From a virus, in IMG/VR virus record IMGVR_UViG_3300046507_000895, positions 1-41,630 of that record: DNA of 41,630 nt, one strand, 5' to 3'. The translations under genes and the position numbers were made by a program. How positions within the stretch are numbered: position 1 is the stretch's first letter; each line of letters begins with the position of its first letter. The notes beneath the pieces were generated by a model. The model was not told where the DNA came from and did no database searches. It was given only the letters and a program-made list of their open reading frames with translations. Positions 23,874 through 32,420 of the stretch are shown in pieces.

Positions 23874-25631
23874 TCAGCCGAGGATCAACAGCCCGCGGTC
23901 TTCATAGACCGACTTGCCTGCCGCTTCCGGGTTCAGCTCCATCAATTTCGCCGCGTCGAACAACGCGACGAGCGGATCGATCTTCGCCTTACCCGCGGTT
24001 TCCTTCGTGATGTACACCGCGTTACCCCTTTGCTCGGCGAGCGCGTTCCCGACGCACCACGCCATCAATCCCGAGCCCGAATGCACGAGCTTCCGATCCT
24101 TCAAATGTCGCTCGCAGCTCCACACCGCCGACGAGAGGCGATAGCCTTGGCCTACCGGCACAACCTGATAAGTCGGCGCGCCCGAATGCAGGCCGATGCG
24201 CGCCAGCTCGTCGACGAGGACGCCGACGCCTTGCGGGTCGAGCCCGACCGCCGACCTCTCCGGAAGGAGACCGGCATCGTTCAACCTTTCCACTATTCCG
24301 ACGATGCCAGCGATATCGCCGTCAATCCCGGTGTCCTCGCACCACGTGAGGTCGCCCTCGTCCGAGAAATCATGCAGCCGCGCCGCGATTTCCTCGCGCT
24401 GCTCAATCACCGACCGGTGCGCCCAGGCATGTGCCCAGGCCAGCCAGCGCTTGGTTTCACGCTCCCGGCCGATCACAGCCACCGCGAACAAATCGTCCAG
24501 GCCGCCCCCGTCGATCCCCACCACCGCGACTTCGCTGCGCTCGATGAGCGCGTCGAGCGTAAGTCCGGGCTCGCTAGCCCGCTCCCAATATTCGGCGCCG
24601 CGCCAACGGCCAGCATGCAGACCTAGGCCGATCTCAATGTTCAGATGCTGGGATGCCCAGCGCTGAACTTCCTCGCGGCCCTTGGCGACCGCTGTCTTGA
24701 ATTCGCCAATCAGCCGCTCAAGCGTGATCGAGCGGCCGAGGTTCGGCAACACCATGTGCCAGTTAGCCGGATCGCGCCACGGCTCCGTCTGCCGTTCGCG
24801 CTGATCGTCGGTTCCGACCTGCATCGCGACCGGGAACTCATAGAGCAACGGCAGCGTCGCGACATTGTCGGTGATCCGCCCGTCGCGGATGCCGCGGGCA
24901 TATTCCAGCTCGGACTTGAACGCGCCGGCCGGTGGCTTGTCCGACTGCGTCGTAATGATGATCATGAACGCTTCCGGGTTCGAGATCATCCCGCCCCGAA
25001 GCTGTCCGATCACGCGAGCCGCATCCGACATGGCGGACATGAGGTGCAGCTCGTCGAGCAGGATGCCCGCCGGCTTCGCCCCGGTCGCGACCTTCATATC
25101 GAAAGTCTTGATCTTTAGTTTCGCGCCGGTGACCCGGTCGCGGATCGTCTTGATGTGCTCCTGCACCTGATACCGGGTGCGGAGGAACTCATCGGCGTCG
25201 ATCATGCCCGACGCCTGCTGAAAGGCGACGTCGGCAACTTCCTGCGTCGGCCCGACGAGCACGAACTCGGCACGTGGCCGCTTATTCATCAGCAGTGCCG
25301 TGACCATGATCCCGGCACCGCCGGTGGTCTTGGCGTTCTTCTTCGGCACAAGCGCGAAGATCTCACGGATCAGCGCCGCCTTGGTTTCGGGGTCGCGAGA
25401 TCCGAAGATCGCGCGGACAATGTCCCGCTGCCACTCTCCCGCGGCTATCGCGAGCGCCGGCTGGCCCTCGACATCGGGCAGCCGCAGCTTGTTGAAGATC
25501 GCTACCGCTCGATCCGCCTCGGCCCAATCCAGGGCGAGATCGTCGGGCAGTAGCGACCGCCCCTCGCGCAGCCGCTCAACCCAATCCGGGCAAGCGAACC
25601 GCGCATCGATCAGTTCAGCAGCGAGCCCCAT
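23874..25631 (-). CDS. terL: Terminase large subunit
   Basis: 585 residues. The ATPase domain has a Walker A-like FALVPKKNAKTT (residues 92-103) and a Walker B LLDELH (191-196), followed by the coupling motif ITTQSDKPP. The nuclease domain has acidic motifs VVGIDGGGLDDLFAVAVIG and VGLDPQGVGVLVDEL. The length is typical of HK97-type TerL. It packages DNA through the portal and makes the genome-end cuts. The first 22 nt overlap the end of the small-subunit gene. Confidence 0.93.
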   Translation of the reverse strand: MGLAAELIDARFACPDWVERLREGRSLLPDDLALDWAEADRAVAIFNKLRLPDVEGQPALAIAAGEWQRDIVRAIFGSRDPETKAALIREIFALVPKKNAKTTGGAGIMVTALLMNKRPRAEFVLVGPTQEVADVAFQQASGMIDADEFLRTRYQVQEHIKTIRDRVTGAKLKIKTFDMKVATGAKPAGILLDELHLMSAMSDAARVIGQLRGGMISNPEAFMIIITTQSDKPPAGAFKSELEYARGIRDGRITDNVATLPLLYEFPVAMQVGTDDQRERQTEPWRDPANWHMVLPNLGRSITLERLIGEFKTAVAKGREEVQRWASQHLNIEIGLGLHAGRWRGAEYWERASEPGLTLDALIERSEVAVVGIDGGGLDDLFAVAVIGRERETKRWLAWAHAWAHRSVIEQREEIAARLHDFSDEGDLTWCEDTGIDGDIAGIVGIVERLNDAGLLPERSAVGLDPQGVGVLVDELARIGLHSGAPTYQVVPVGQGYRLSSAVWSCERHLKDRKLVHSGSGLMAWCVGNALAEQRGNAVYITKETAGKAKIDPLVALFDAAKLMELNPEAAGKSVYEDRGLLILG

Positions 25632-26074
25632 TCGCCGCTCGTGCTGCCTGCCCGCGCATCATCGGCGAGCTGCTCCTTCTTGCCCTTGCGCGCCGGCTGG
25701 GCGGGCCTGGCCGATTTCGTCGGCGGCGCCATCACGCGGCCGGTGATCAGGTCGTGTCGATCGAGGCGTTTGAAGAACTTGTCGATCGCCCCGGTGTCGC
25801 CCTTCTCGACCTTGGCGAGCAGCGCCATGATCAGCTTGGCGTCGAGCCGCGCCCGCGCCTCGCGGCGAGCAGCCAGCTCACGAAAATAATGCTTCCGCAA
25901 AGTCGGTTCGCTGATCCCGACCGCCGCCGCGATATCCGCCTCGCACCGATCGAACGCCGCTAAGACCATGACTTTCCGACGATTTTCAACGGTCGGAATA
26001 TGGCCGGTGCGACCGCGCTTGCCGCGACCCGGCGGAACCGGGTCACCAAGGAGGTCGATATCCCACTCAACCAC
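25610..26074 (-). CDS. terS: Terminase small subunit
   Basis: 154 residues from GTG 26074, with GGAG 9 nt upstream. A helix-turn-helix (about 43-66, CEADIAAAVGISEPTLRKHYFREL) would recognise the packaging site, followed by a helical oligomerisation region (ARLDAKLIMALLAKVEKGDTGAIDKFFKRLDRHD) and a basic Lys/Pro tail. Its position directly before TerL agrees. The open frame extends further upstream, but that part is arginine-rich noise. Confidence 0.82.
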   Translation of the reverse strand: MVEWDIDLLGDPVPPGRGKRGRTGHIPTVENRRKVMVLAAFDRCEADIAAAVGISEPTLRKHYFRELAARREARARLDAKLIMALLAKVEKGDTGAIDKFFKRLDRHDLITGRVMAPPTKSARPAQPARKGKKEQLADDARAGSTSGEWGSLLN

Positions 26075-26150
26075 AAAAAAATTCTCCAAATGGGGGACGA
26101 TGCGGTGCAGGTGGCCGGCGGCTGCCGGACTTTTCACCCCCCCCCTCCCG
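26075..26150. other. Short gap between HNH and terS genes with a C9 run
   Basis: Holds a run of nine C (26137-26145) and the terS ribosome site. No gene seen. Confidence 0.5.
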
Positions 26151-26471
26151 TCAGCCGCGTGCGCGTGCCGCCTTCGCCTTCGCCGTCTTCTCATTGTGGT
26201 GTGCACCGCAGAGCCAGTCAGCCTCGGCGAAGGGCGGGAAGTCCTCGCCCCCGTCGCGCCGCTCGATGCGGTGATCGAGGATAAGGCGATGCGTCGATCC
26301 GCACACCGCGCACCACACGCCACCCTGTTGCTCGACCGTCCAGGCGCGATGGCGCTTGCGATAGGCGAGCCACTCCGGCGAGCGATAGAACGTCTCGGCC
26401 ACCTTAGGCGCCGATCCGACCTTGGCCGGTACGGCGACCAGCCGCCCAGGCGCCGACGTCAGCCGTCCCAT
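26151..26471 (-). CDS. HNH endonuclease beside terminase
   Basis: 106 residues from ATG 26471 (MGRLTSAPGRLVAVP, the usual start style of phage HNH proteins; a GTG at 26558 would add 29 residues). Motifs: FYRSPEWLAYRKRHRA, a CAVC zinc knuckle (54-57), LILDHRIERRDGGEDF with the catalytic His67, and LCGAHHNEKTAKAKA with the metal-binding His. In cos phages an HNH protein next to terS/terL is needed with terminase for cutting at cos. Confidence 0.85.
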   Translation of the reverse strand: MGRLTSAPGRLVAVPAKVGSAPKVAETFYRSPEWLAYRKRHRAWTVEQQGGVWCAVCGSTHRLILDHRIERRDGGEDFPPFAEADWLCGAHHNEKTAKAKAARARG

Positions 26472-26682
26472 GGCGGTATCCCAAAACACCAAGGGCGGCG
26501 AAGCCGAAGCCGCGCCGCCCTTGGAAGGTTGATCGGAGAGGATCACATGACGTGACACACGGTCACCCCAAGCGTATCGACGGATAAGCCCAAATACCCC
26601 TAGAAACGGACAACTTTATTTCGACCCCCTAGAACACATTCCGCTTGACACCTCTATGCGGCGGAAAACTGTCATTTCTTGC
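26472..26682. other. Non-coding gap, candidate cos/packaging region
   Basis: 211 nt between the HNH gene and the 26683 gene, AT-richer than average. It contains a 9-bp direct repeat, CCCCTAGAA, at 26597-26605 and 26626-26634 (29 bp apart). Being next to HNH-terS-terL, this is where a cos site would be expected; no cohesive-end symmetry could be proved by eye. Confidence 0.35.
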
Positions 26683-27129
26683 TTAGCGGGTCGCATTTAC
26701 CCGTTTCACGACGACCGCCATGGCCCGGCCATATCGCTTGCGCAGCCCATCCGCGCCGTGCGTCGCGCCCATCGGCGCGAGCAGCTCGATCCAGCGCACC
26801 GGCCGATCGGCCGCCTTGCGCCGCAGCACGAGCCCGATCAGCTTGCGATCAGCGGGATCGACGACATCCAGCCAGCCGAGCGCCTGCTCGGTCGCGGCAT
26901 CCTGCGCTCGGGTCTCGGGCACCCGAGGCGCGGGCGCGTCGCTATCGGTGTCGCCATAGTCACCGAACCACGTGTGCCGCAGCACGTCCGGCCAATGGGC
27001 GCGGAGGCGCAGCCAGGCGCGTTCCCGATCGGGCATCCGCCACAGGTAGCAGATGGCGTCGACCAGCCGAGCCTCGACATCATCGAACGTCAGCAAGCCC
27101 TCATCCCTAACCCGATCCTCGATCCTCAC
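26683..27129 (-). CDS. Hypothetical phage protein (possibly DUF6362)
   Basis: 148 residues from GTG 27129, with GGGGAGG 7 nt upstream. Segments such as ARLVDAICYLWRMPDRERAWLRLRAHWPDVLR, QALGWLDVVDPADRKLIGLVL and LLAPMGATHGADGLRKRYGRAMA match what I remember of DUF6362, a phage protein common in alphaproteobacteria. The role is unknown; the C-terminal helices look like a DNA-binding domain and the gene sits just before the HNH-terminase block, so a late regulator is possible. The family name is from memory. Confidence 0.68.
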   Translation of the reverse strand: MRIEDRVRDEGLLTFDDVEARLVDAICYLWRMPDRERAWLRLRAHWPDVLRHTWFGDYGDTDSDAPAPRVPETRAQDAATEQALGWLDVVDPADRKLIGLVLRRKAADRPVRWIELLAPMGATHGADGLRKRYGRAMAVVVKRVNATR

Positions 27130-27152
27130 GACCCGACCTCCCCACAATTGGC

Positions 27153-27415
27153 GATCCTTCCGGCCGAGGAACCTTGGCCGTCGATCCTTCCGCTGCCCCA
27201 AACTTCGTAACCCATTGAACTAACCACGCTAAATCTAGACGTTGGAAATATCGGAAGGGTTGGAAGGATTTGCGTATATGTTTCTTTCGCGCATACCTGC
27301 GCATGCACATGATGCGGACAACATCGCGATTATCCTTCCGATCCTTCCAAAGGCGCAGAAATCCGCCCTTTCTCCCTTCCGTCATCTTTCCGGCAACCTT
27401 CCACGGCGGAAGGTT
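27153..27415. repeat. Field of GGAAGG/CCTTCC repeats downstream of the primase-helicase
   Basis: Copies of GGAAGG[AG]T or its complement: GATCCTTCC at 27153-27161 and 27183-27191; tandem 9-mers GGAAGGGTT+GGAAGGATT (27253-27270); the inverted tandem ATCCTTCCG+ATCCTTCCA (27332-27349); CCTTCC at 27375-27380; and a perfect inverted repeat AACCTTCC/GGAAGGTT (27395-27415, 5-nt spacer). The 9-bp period and the inverted pair of tandems look like protein binding sites, e.g. replication-origin iterons or an operator for the late genes. It lies in the non-coding stretch 27130-27435. Confidence 0.6.
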
Positions 27416-27435
27416 CGAACCCGAACGCTCGCGCG

Positions 27436-30400
27436 TCAGGGCGGCAGGTCGTCGTCGAATGCGGGCGGATCGGGCGAGCGCGCGTCGTCAGGCGGCGTGG
27501 CAAGGTCGTCCTGCTCATCGAGCTTGCGCACCTTCCCGTCGCTATCGACGAAGTCATAGGCATCCTTGATCAGCCTGAAGCCGAGCCACTGCATCCCGTT
27601 CGATCGGTGCTTCTCGAAGCCCTTTTCGGCGAGCGCGTTGGAGAAGCCCTTGTTCGACCACTCCCGCTCGCCGGCCGCTCTCGCCCAGGCAACGAACACC
27701 TCGTGGAGCTTCGACGACTGGACCGAGCTATCGGCATCCAGCTCGGTACACATGCGCATGAACCGTTCGATCGGGTCGCTGGCGTCTCGATACTGGGCAG
27801 TCGCCTCGGTGACGCTGGAGGGCTCGACAAGGCCGTTCGTCAGATAGTCGAGCAACCCCTCGACAAGCCGATTGAGAACCCCTGACGCTTCCTCTGCGAT
27901 GATCTTGGCGGGTAGCGCCGGATCTTTCTCCGGCCAATCGGCGACACCCGGCTCCGGCTTCTCGATATTGCGCAGCCAGGGAACCAACTTCATCCGGCTC
28001 CAAATACCGTCGTCGGTATCCGGGATATCGAACCGGCTGTTGCCCATGATGATCAGCTTGAACAGCGGTTTGAGATTGAAGAACCCGCGATGCAGCATGC
28101 GCACCGGTATCAGATCGCCGCCCGTCACCAGCTTGATCAGGCCGCTATCCAGTTTCTCATTTCGCCCGGGCTCGGACGATCGCAACAGCCGGACGCCGGC
28201 AAGCTTCGCAAGGTCCGGCGAGGCCTGATCACCGCGCTTCTTGATGCCCTGATCCAGGAACGAACCGATCGGGATATTGTCGGCATAGTCGCCAATGACG
28301 TGCTGCCAGACGTCGAGCGTCGTGCCCTTGCCGTTGCGGCCGCGCCCGTACCAGAACCACAGCTTCTGTTCGCCGGCATCGCCGGTAAGCGTGTACCCGC
28401 CGAGCATATGAAGATAGCGCCGCAACGCGCGATCCGGCTGCGCCCAGGCGAACATCTTGTCGTATCGCGGGCAGACCTTGGCCGGATCGAACTCGACCGG
28501 AGAGAGCTTTGTCAGCATCGCCGAACGATCGTGCGGCTCAAGCTCCACCCTGGCGAAGATCGTGCCGTCAGGCGCTTCCTCGCGGCGGAAACGCAGCGTC
28601 CCGTTCATCACATTGAAGGCGAACGGGTCATGGTCGAATTGCTCGATCGGCGCCGTCAACCAGCGCCGCGCAAGGTTGGCGATGGCGACCGGCTTACCTG
28701 CCGTCTCGGACTGACGGCCGAACCGCGCCAAGACGGTCGAGAGCAGCTCATACGTCTTGCCCTTCGGAATGATCTTGTCGAGGCCGTGCGGGTTGAGCTT
28801 GTCCAGATACAACTCGCCATCCGGCAAGTCGTCCTCGGTCACCTTGACGCCGGTATCGCCCATGTAGCGGGCTTCATCCTGGACCGCGCGCACCGTCTCG
28901 AACACGGCCGAAACGACCTCGGCCGGCGGCGTTTTTTCGTCCTGATCGAGCACCTTCCACCGCCGCCCGTCCCAGCCCAGCCAGCCCTTGCCCGTCGTGA
29001 ACCGATAGCTATCGCCGAACCGATCGCGGAAGCGCTCGGCAATGCCGAAATCCGTCATGGGATAGCGCACGCACCGTTCGAGCAGCAGGAACCGACCAAG
29101 GTCGTATCCGCGCAACGCGCCGTCATCGAGCGCCTGATCGATATCGGCGTGCTGGACATCGGCGACCGTCTCATAGACTGCCCACAGCGCCTCTTTCGCC
29201 GTGCTGCCGTCGATCCACCCGCCACCGACGCGCATGCCGATGCTATAGGCGAGCCGCAGGATGGCATCGCGCTCGGCCGGCACGTATTCGAGCCGCCGCG
29301 CCATCCACGCCGCCGACCATTTCTTGAGCCGCACCGCCTGCCCCTCGTCCAGCTCGATCTCGGGTTCCTCCCTTCCATCGCGGAAGGATCGATCAGGAGC
29401 CCGCGAGACAGGGGCGCGGGGGGCGGCTGCGGCGCGCGCGGCATGGCGGCTGGCCTCGACACCGATATCGCCCATGTCGCGCGGATCTGCGATGCCCTTG
29501 GCCAAGGCCGTATCGATCGACCGCCGCGTCTTGTCGACGTCGGGCCACAGCTCTGCCACCGCGTAGAGCGCGCCCTTGACCATGCTTTCGGAAAGATAGC
29601 CGGCGCCGACGATCGCGCCGAGGCGGATGGCGGTGGCGGAAATGCCGACGTTGCGCTGGCCCTGGCCGAGCTTCTCCGCATCACCGATCTCGCGATCGAA
29701 CGCGGCGCGCGCCCAGCTCGACCGCGCCCGCTCGACCGGGTCATCGCTGGGCGGCCGCCTGGGCGCGACGGCCGCCGGCGCCGCGGCCGAGCTGGGCGAA
29801 GATCCGACCATGGTCGCACGCTCTTTCGGCGCACGCAGGATCGCGATCAGCTCGGCCGGCGCTTCCATGATCGCCGCGTCATCGCGCCAATCGCCGCGAT
29901 CGAGCCAGCGATATTGACCGAGCGACGCATGCTCGGCCGGCGCGAGGATCTCGCTCGGCGGCGCGATGACATATCCACCACGTCCCCGCACGTCGACGTG
30001 CATCGGCAAGTTTCCCCGGTTCCGGATCTCGTCGCCATCGGAAGGTTGCTTGAAATAGACGTGGACCCCGCCGGAAGGGGTGTAGGCGGTCAACGACCTG
30101 GGCAACTCGCAGCCCATCTGCGCTTCGAGATCGGCCTTGAGCCGTTCGAGCGTGAAGATCTCGCCCGTTGCCTCGTCATGCCGCGGATCGAAGTCGAGGA
30201 CGAAGCACCCGTTGGAGCCCGCCGGTAGTCCGATCAGCGCGTTAGGGTAGGACCGCCACCAAGCGAGGATCCGCTGCTCGTCGGTCGTGGCGTCTTTCAG
30301 CCCCGTGCCGGTGTAGGGGGCCTTTGCCCTGGGCGTCGCCGTTTCGCCGGTCGCTCGGCGCTTATAGGGCGCGCCGTCACACTCGCGGCACGGAAACACC

Positions 30401-30471
30401 GGCCACCCACGGCGGGCATATTGGAGCGCCACCTGCCCCATTGGGCTAGGCTGCGACGACGAACCGGACAC
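27436..30471 (-). CDS. Bifunctional primase/polymerase - SF3 helicase (P4-type)
   Basis: About 1011 residues. The N-terminal prim-pol domain shows VALQYARRGWPVFPC, CFVLDFDPRHD (acidic metal site near 95) and GGVHVYFKQP. A D5-type region and a superfamily 3 helicase follow, with Walker A WYGRGRNGKGT near residue 708 and the conserved RLLRSSEPGRNEKLDSGLIKLVTGGD and FKLIIMGNSRFDIPDTDDGIWSRMKLVPW. It both primes and unwinds, enough to start phage DNA replication with host polymerase. The start is uncertain: GTG 30471 suits the GGGGG ribosome site; 30477 and 30441 are alternatives. A field of 9-bp repeats lies just past its 3' end. Confidence 0.9.
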   Translation of the reverse strand: MSGSSSQPSPMGQVALQYARRGWPVFPCRECDGAPYKRRATGETATPRAKAPYTGTGLKDATTDEQRILAWWRSYPNALIGLPAGSNGCFVLDFDPRHDEATGEIFTLERLKADLEAQMGCELPRSLTAYTPSGGVHVYFKQPSDGDEIRNRGNLPMHVDVRGRGGYVIAPPSEILAPAEHASLGQYRWLDRGDWRDDAAIMEAPAELIAILRAPKERATMVGSSPSSAAAPAAVAPRRPPSDDPVERARSSWARAAFDREIGDAEKLGQGQRNVGISATAIRLGAIVGAGYLSESMVKGALYAVAELWPDVDKTRRSIDTALAKGIADPRDMGDIGVEASRHAARAAAAPRAPVSRAPDRSFRDGREEPEIELDEGQAVRLKKWSAAWMARRLEYVPAERDAILRLAYSIGMRVGGGWIDGSTAKEALWAVYETVADVQHADIDQALDDGALRGYDLGRFLLLERCVRYPMTDFGIAERFRDRFGDSYRFTTGKGWLGWDGRRWKVLDQDEKTPPAEVVSAVFETVRAVQDEARYMGDTGVKVTEDDLPDGELYLDKLNPHGLDKIIPKGKTYELLSTVLARFGRQSETAGKPVAIANLARRWLTAPIEQFDHDPFAFNVMNGTLRFRREEAPDGTIFARVELEPHDRSAMLTKLSPVEFDPAKVCPRYDKMFAWAQPDRALRRYLHMLGGYTLTGDAGEQKLWFWYGRGRNGKGTTLDVWQHVIGDYADNIPIGSFLDQGIKKRGDQASPDLAKLAGVRLLRSSEPGRNEKLDSGLIKLVTGGDLIPVRMLHRGFFNLKPLFKLIIMGNSRFDIPDTDDGIWSRMKLVPWLRNIEKPEPGVADWPEKDPALPAKIIAEEASGVLNRLVEGLLDYLTNGLVEPSSVTEATAQYRDASDPIERFMRMCTELDADSSVQSSKLHEVFVAWARAAGEREWSNKGFSNALAEKGFEKHRSNGMQWLGFRLIKDAYDFVDSDGKVRKLDEQDDLATPPDDARSPDPPAFDDDLPP

Positions 30472-30526
30472 TAACACTTCCCCCGAAAACGCAGGTTACG
30501 ACACAGGATCAACGGACGGCCGCGGG

Positions 30527-30835
30527 TCAGGTCGGGCCTTGGCGGATGGCTTGAAATTGCCGCCAGCGATCATCGCCAATCTTACCGCGCGAGATCTCGG
30601 CCCTCGCGAAATCGGGCATGGCGCGGCCGAGCTTCATCAGCTCGATCTTGATCCGGTTCTTGCTCTCGGGCGTGAGATAGTCGACCGGGTCGATTTCGTC
30701 GCAATGGTCCCGGCACAGTTCGAGCCCGACGACCAACTGGAGCGCTTGCGCGATAGGTCCGCCCATCGGCGGAACACGCAGCACCACATACCATTCGCCC
30801 TTATGGTCGCACCCTTCGCGATGGCATGCGGTCAT
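30527..30835 (-). CDS. Small hypothetical protein with Cys/His zinc-binding motif
   Basis: 102 residues from ATG 30835, an ATGA overlap with the upstream gene. Cys4, Cys9, Cys41 and Cys45 (with His nearby: ELCRDHCDEID) look like a zinc site. The second half is helical and basic (PESKNRIKIELMKLGRAMPDFARAEISRGK). It sits immediately before the primase-helicase gene and may assist replication. No family recognised. Confidence 0.65.
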   Translation of the reverse strand: MTACHREGCDHKGEWYVVLRVPPMGGPIAQALQLVVGLELCRDHCDEIDPVDYLTPESKNRIKIELMKLGRAMPDFARAEISRGKIGDDRWRQFQAIRQGPT

Positions 30836-31065
30836 GGCCGTTCCCCCGATCGCGGATCTGCGGCGACGGGATGCGCGTCGAGCCAAACCCGCGCGTCGAT
30901 CGAGGCCTGCGAATATTCGTGCCACGCCTGCCGGCGCTTCGCGTCGGTCAGCCGATCCTTGATTTCCGAAGGCAGGCGGACGAAGCACGATGGGCACACG
31001 GCCGCTTTCGGCCAGGGCAGCGGATTGGCGCAGATCGCCACGGGACAGACCGCCGGCCCCTTCAT
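30832..31065 (-). CDS. Small hypothetical protein with two CxxC-type pairs
   Basis: 77 residues. Cys7, Cys12, Cys24 and Cys27 (AVCPVAICANP...AVCPSCFVRLP) form a probable zinc ribbon. The rest is a helix with RLTDAKRRQAWHEYSQASIDARVWLDAH. It is ATGA-coupled on both sides within the early leftward operon. Such small zinc proteins accompany phage replication genes, but no function can be assigned. Confidence 0.65.
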   Translation of the reverse strand: MKGPAVCPVAICANPLPWPKAAVCPSCFVRLPSEIKDRLTDAKRRQAWHEYSQASIDARVWLDAHPVAADPRSGERP

Positions 31066-31508
31066 TTCGCCGCTCCGTCGTCACGAACGAAGCGCTCTAT
31101 CTCGTCGACCGCCGTTTTGATCGCCATGCCCAGGCCGTCCTCGCCGACGATGGCCTGGCAGTAGATCCGCCGCTTGTCCGGTGAGAGCATGCTGACCAGC
31201 ACCGCCGGCACCTGACCGCTCAGCACGCGCTCGACGATCAGCGGTGACACCAGATCGTCGGGCAATGGGCCAACACCGACGTTGACCACCGGATGGCTCT
31301 GTCCGCTGATGCCGAGCCGCATCTTCGCGCCAGCGAGCAGGCACAAAGCCTCGTCGGGCGCGGCCTCCCAGGCGCTGAACATGAAAGGCACGCCGTCCTC
31401 GACGGCTGCACGCACCCACAATGTCGAACAACGCCCTGCTGTCTGGTCGTCCCAATTAGCTGGCTTGCCGAGCGCGTGGGTCGCGTCCTCGATCCGAACC
31501 GGGTTCAT
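31062..31508 (-). CDS. Hypothetical early protein
   Basis: 148 residues from ATG 31508 (ATGA overlap with the upstream stop). It begins MNPVRIEDATHALGKPANWDDQTAGRCSTLWVR and has FMFSAWEAAPDEALCLLAGAKMRLGISGQSHPVVNVGVG. Fold unknown; it looks like a soluble alpha/beta protein. It belongs to the coupled early operon between the Cro-like gene and primase. Confidence 0.65.
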   Translation of the reverse strand: MNPVRIEDATHALGKPANWDDQTAGRCSTLWVRAAVEDGVPFMFSAWEAAPDEALCLLAGAKMRLGISGQSHPVVNVGVGPLPDDLVSPLIVERVLSGQVPAVLVSMLSPDKRRIYCQAIVGEDGLGMAIKTAVDEIERFVRDDGAAK

Positions 31509-31894
31509 GCCGCTCGCCCCCATTGCTCGACGCGATGTTCGCAGCCCACATCAGCACGAACACCGCAGCGCCAGCACGGATCGCGATCGACACGCGGCAT
31601 GTCCGGCATCGGTGGATCACGAGGCGAAACGACAGCATGCAGGATCTGCATTCGGCTCCCGGCGCAGCGGGAGTTAACCGGCCCGGCGGGAACCGGCCGG
31701 CCGGCCAGCAATGCGTTGATGCGCTCAATCGTGGCCGGCTGTGGTTTTTCGGCTGCTCGGACTTGCGAGAGCCATCGTAGGGGCCGAGTCGATAGCGGAT
31801 AGGCGAACTCGGCCAACGGGACGCCCAGGAACTTGGCGCGCGCCTCTATTGCCTCGAACAGCTCCGCGCCCGACGCTCCAGGATGAAATTGCAT
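31505..31894 (-). CDS. Hypothetical early protein, possible DNA-binding plus zinc tail
   Basis: 129 residues from ATG 31894; GTG 31900 would give a GTGA overlap with the ASCH gene, as elsewhere in this operon. The helical N-terminal part (GAELFEAIEARAKFLGVPLAEFAYPLSTRPLRWLSQVRAAEKPQPATIERINALLAG) resembles the HTH-like fold of phage regulators. The C-terminal part has DPCWRCG and VGCEH, a possible zinc site. It may regulate early transcription; this is inference. Confidence 0.62.
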   Translation of the reverse strand: MQFHPGASGAELFEAIEARAKFLGVPLAEFAYPLSTRPLRWLSQVRAAEKPQPATIERINALLAGRPVPAGPVNSRCAGSRMQILHAVVSPRDPPMPDMPRVDRDPCWRCGVRADVGCEHRVEQWGRAA

Positions 31895-31896
31895 CG

Positions 31897-32379
31897 TCAC
31901 AGCAGCGGCCTCACGACGGCGGCCGGATCCAGGTTGCACGATACCGTGTCGAGCGCGTCACCTGACACATTCCCGGCGAACACAAGATCTGCGTCGACCT
32001 CGAAGAACCCCTGCGCGCCTCGGTACGGCACCGGCTTCGGCAGCGGCCGGACATCGTCCAGCACGAACCCAAAACGCCCGGGCGCATAGTTGCCGAAAGC
32101 CCGTTCGGTGTCAGAGATCGAGCGCCGAAGATCGTCTGATCCACGACAATCGATCAGCATCGCCGTCGCGACGATCGCGCCCAACGGCGGATTGCGCAGC
32201 CGCTCATCGAACTCGTCGGCGAACTCGGCCGCAGCTTCTTGCTCTTCTCGCGTCCAGCGCTTTGCCGCGTGGATCGCGATCAAGCCACGGACGCTCGTCG
32301 GCCAATGCCGGGTCTCGACACGCTTCAGGCCGATCGCGATGGCGGACGCCCATGGCTGCCAGAGGGACAGCGCCCGCAT
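31897..32379 (-). CDS. ASCH-domain protein
   Basis: 160 residues. The ASCH signature GLKRVETR is at residues 17-24, after the usual start MRALSLWQPWASAIA, and is followed by LIAIHAAK. ASCH domains bind RNA or modified nucleosides and occur in phages and in some nucleoside-modification or toxin-like enzymes. It starts in TGATG coupling to a 13-codon ORF. The domain is clear; its substrate is not known. Confidence 0.82.
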   Translation of the reverse strand: MRALSLWQPWASAIAIGLKRVETRHWPTSVRGLIAIHAAKRWTREEQEAAAEFADEFDERLRNPPLGAIVATAMLIDCRGSDDLRRSISDTERAFGNYAPGRFGFVLDDVRPLPKPVPYRGAQGFFEVDADLVFAGNVSGDALDTVSCNLDPAAVVRPLL

Positions 32380-32420
32380 CAGACTTGCGCCTGCCGATCA
32401 TAGATGACGGTGATCGTCAC
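32379..32420 (-). CDS. 13-codon bridging ORF
   Basis: GTG 32420 overlaps the stop of the upstream gene (GTGA) and its own stop overlaps the ATG of the ASCH gene (TGATG). It encodes VTITVIYDRQAQV. It exactly bridges the only gap here, so it may serve to carry ribosomes to the ASCH gene. Confidence 0.3.
   Translation of the reverse strand: MTITVIYDRQAQV

Noticed and set aside
26645-26673. TTGACA as a possible plus-strand promoter
   Set aside because: No -10 element at a suitable distance and no plus-strand gene follows.
27107-27385. 92-codon minus-strand ORF across the GGAAGG repeat field
   Set aside because: Its sequence is dictated by the repeats and by another frame of the 26683 gene; no ribosome site.
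28090-30228. 712-codon plus-strand ORF antisense to the primase-helicase
   Set aside because: It is the complement of a well-supported prim-pol/SF3 gene; composition is Arg/Ala/Gly-rich with no domain, as expected for a shadow frame in GC-rich DNA.
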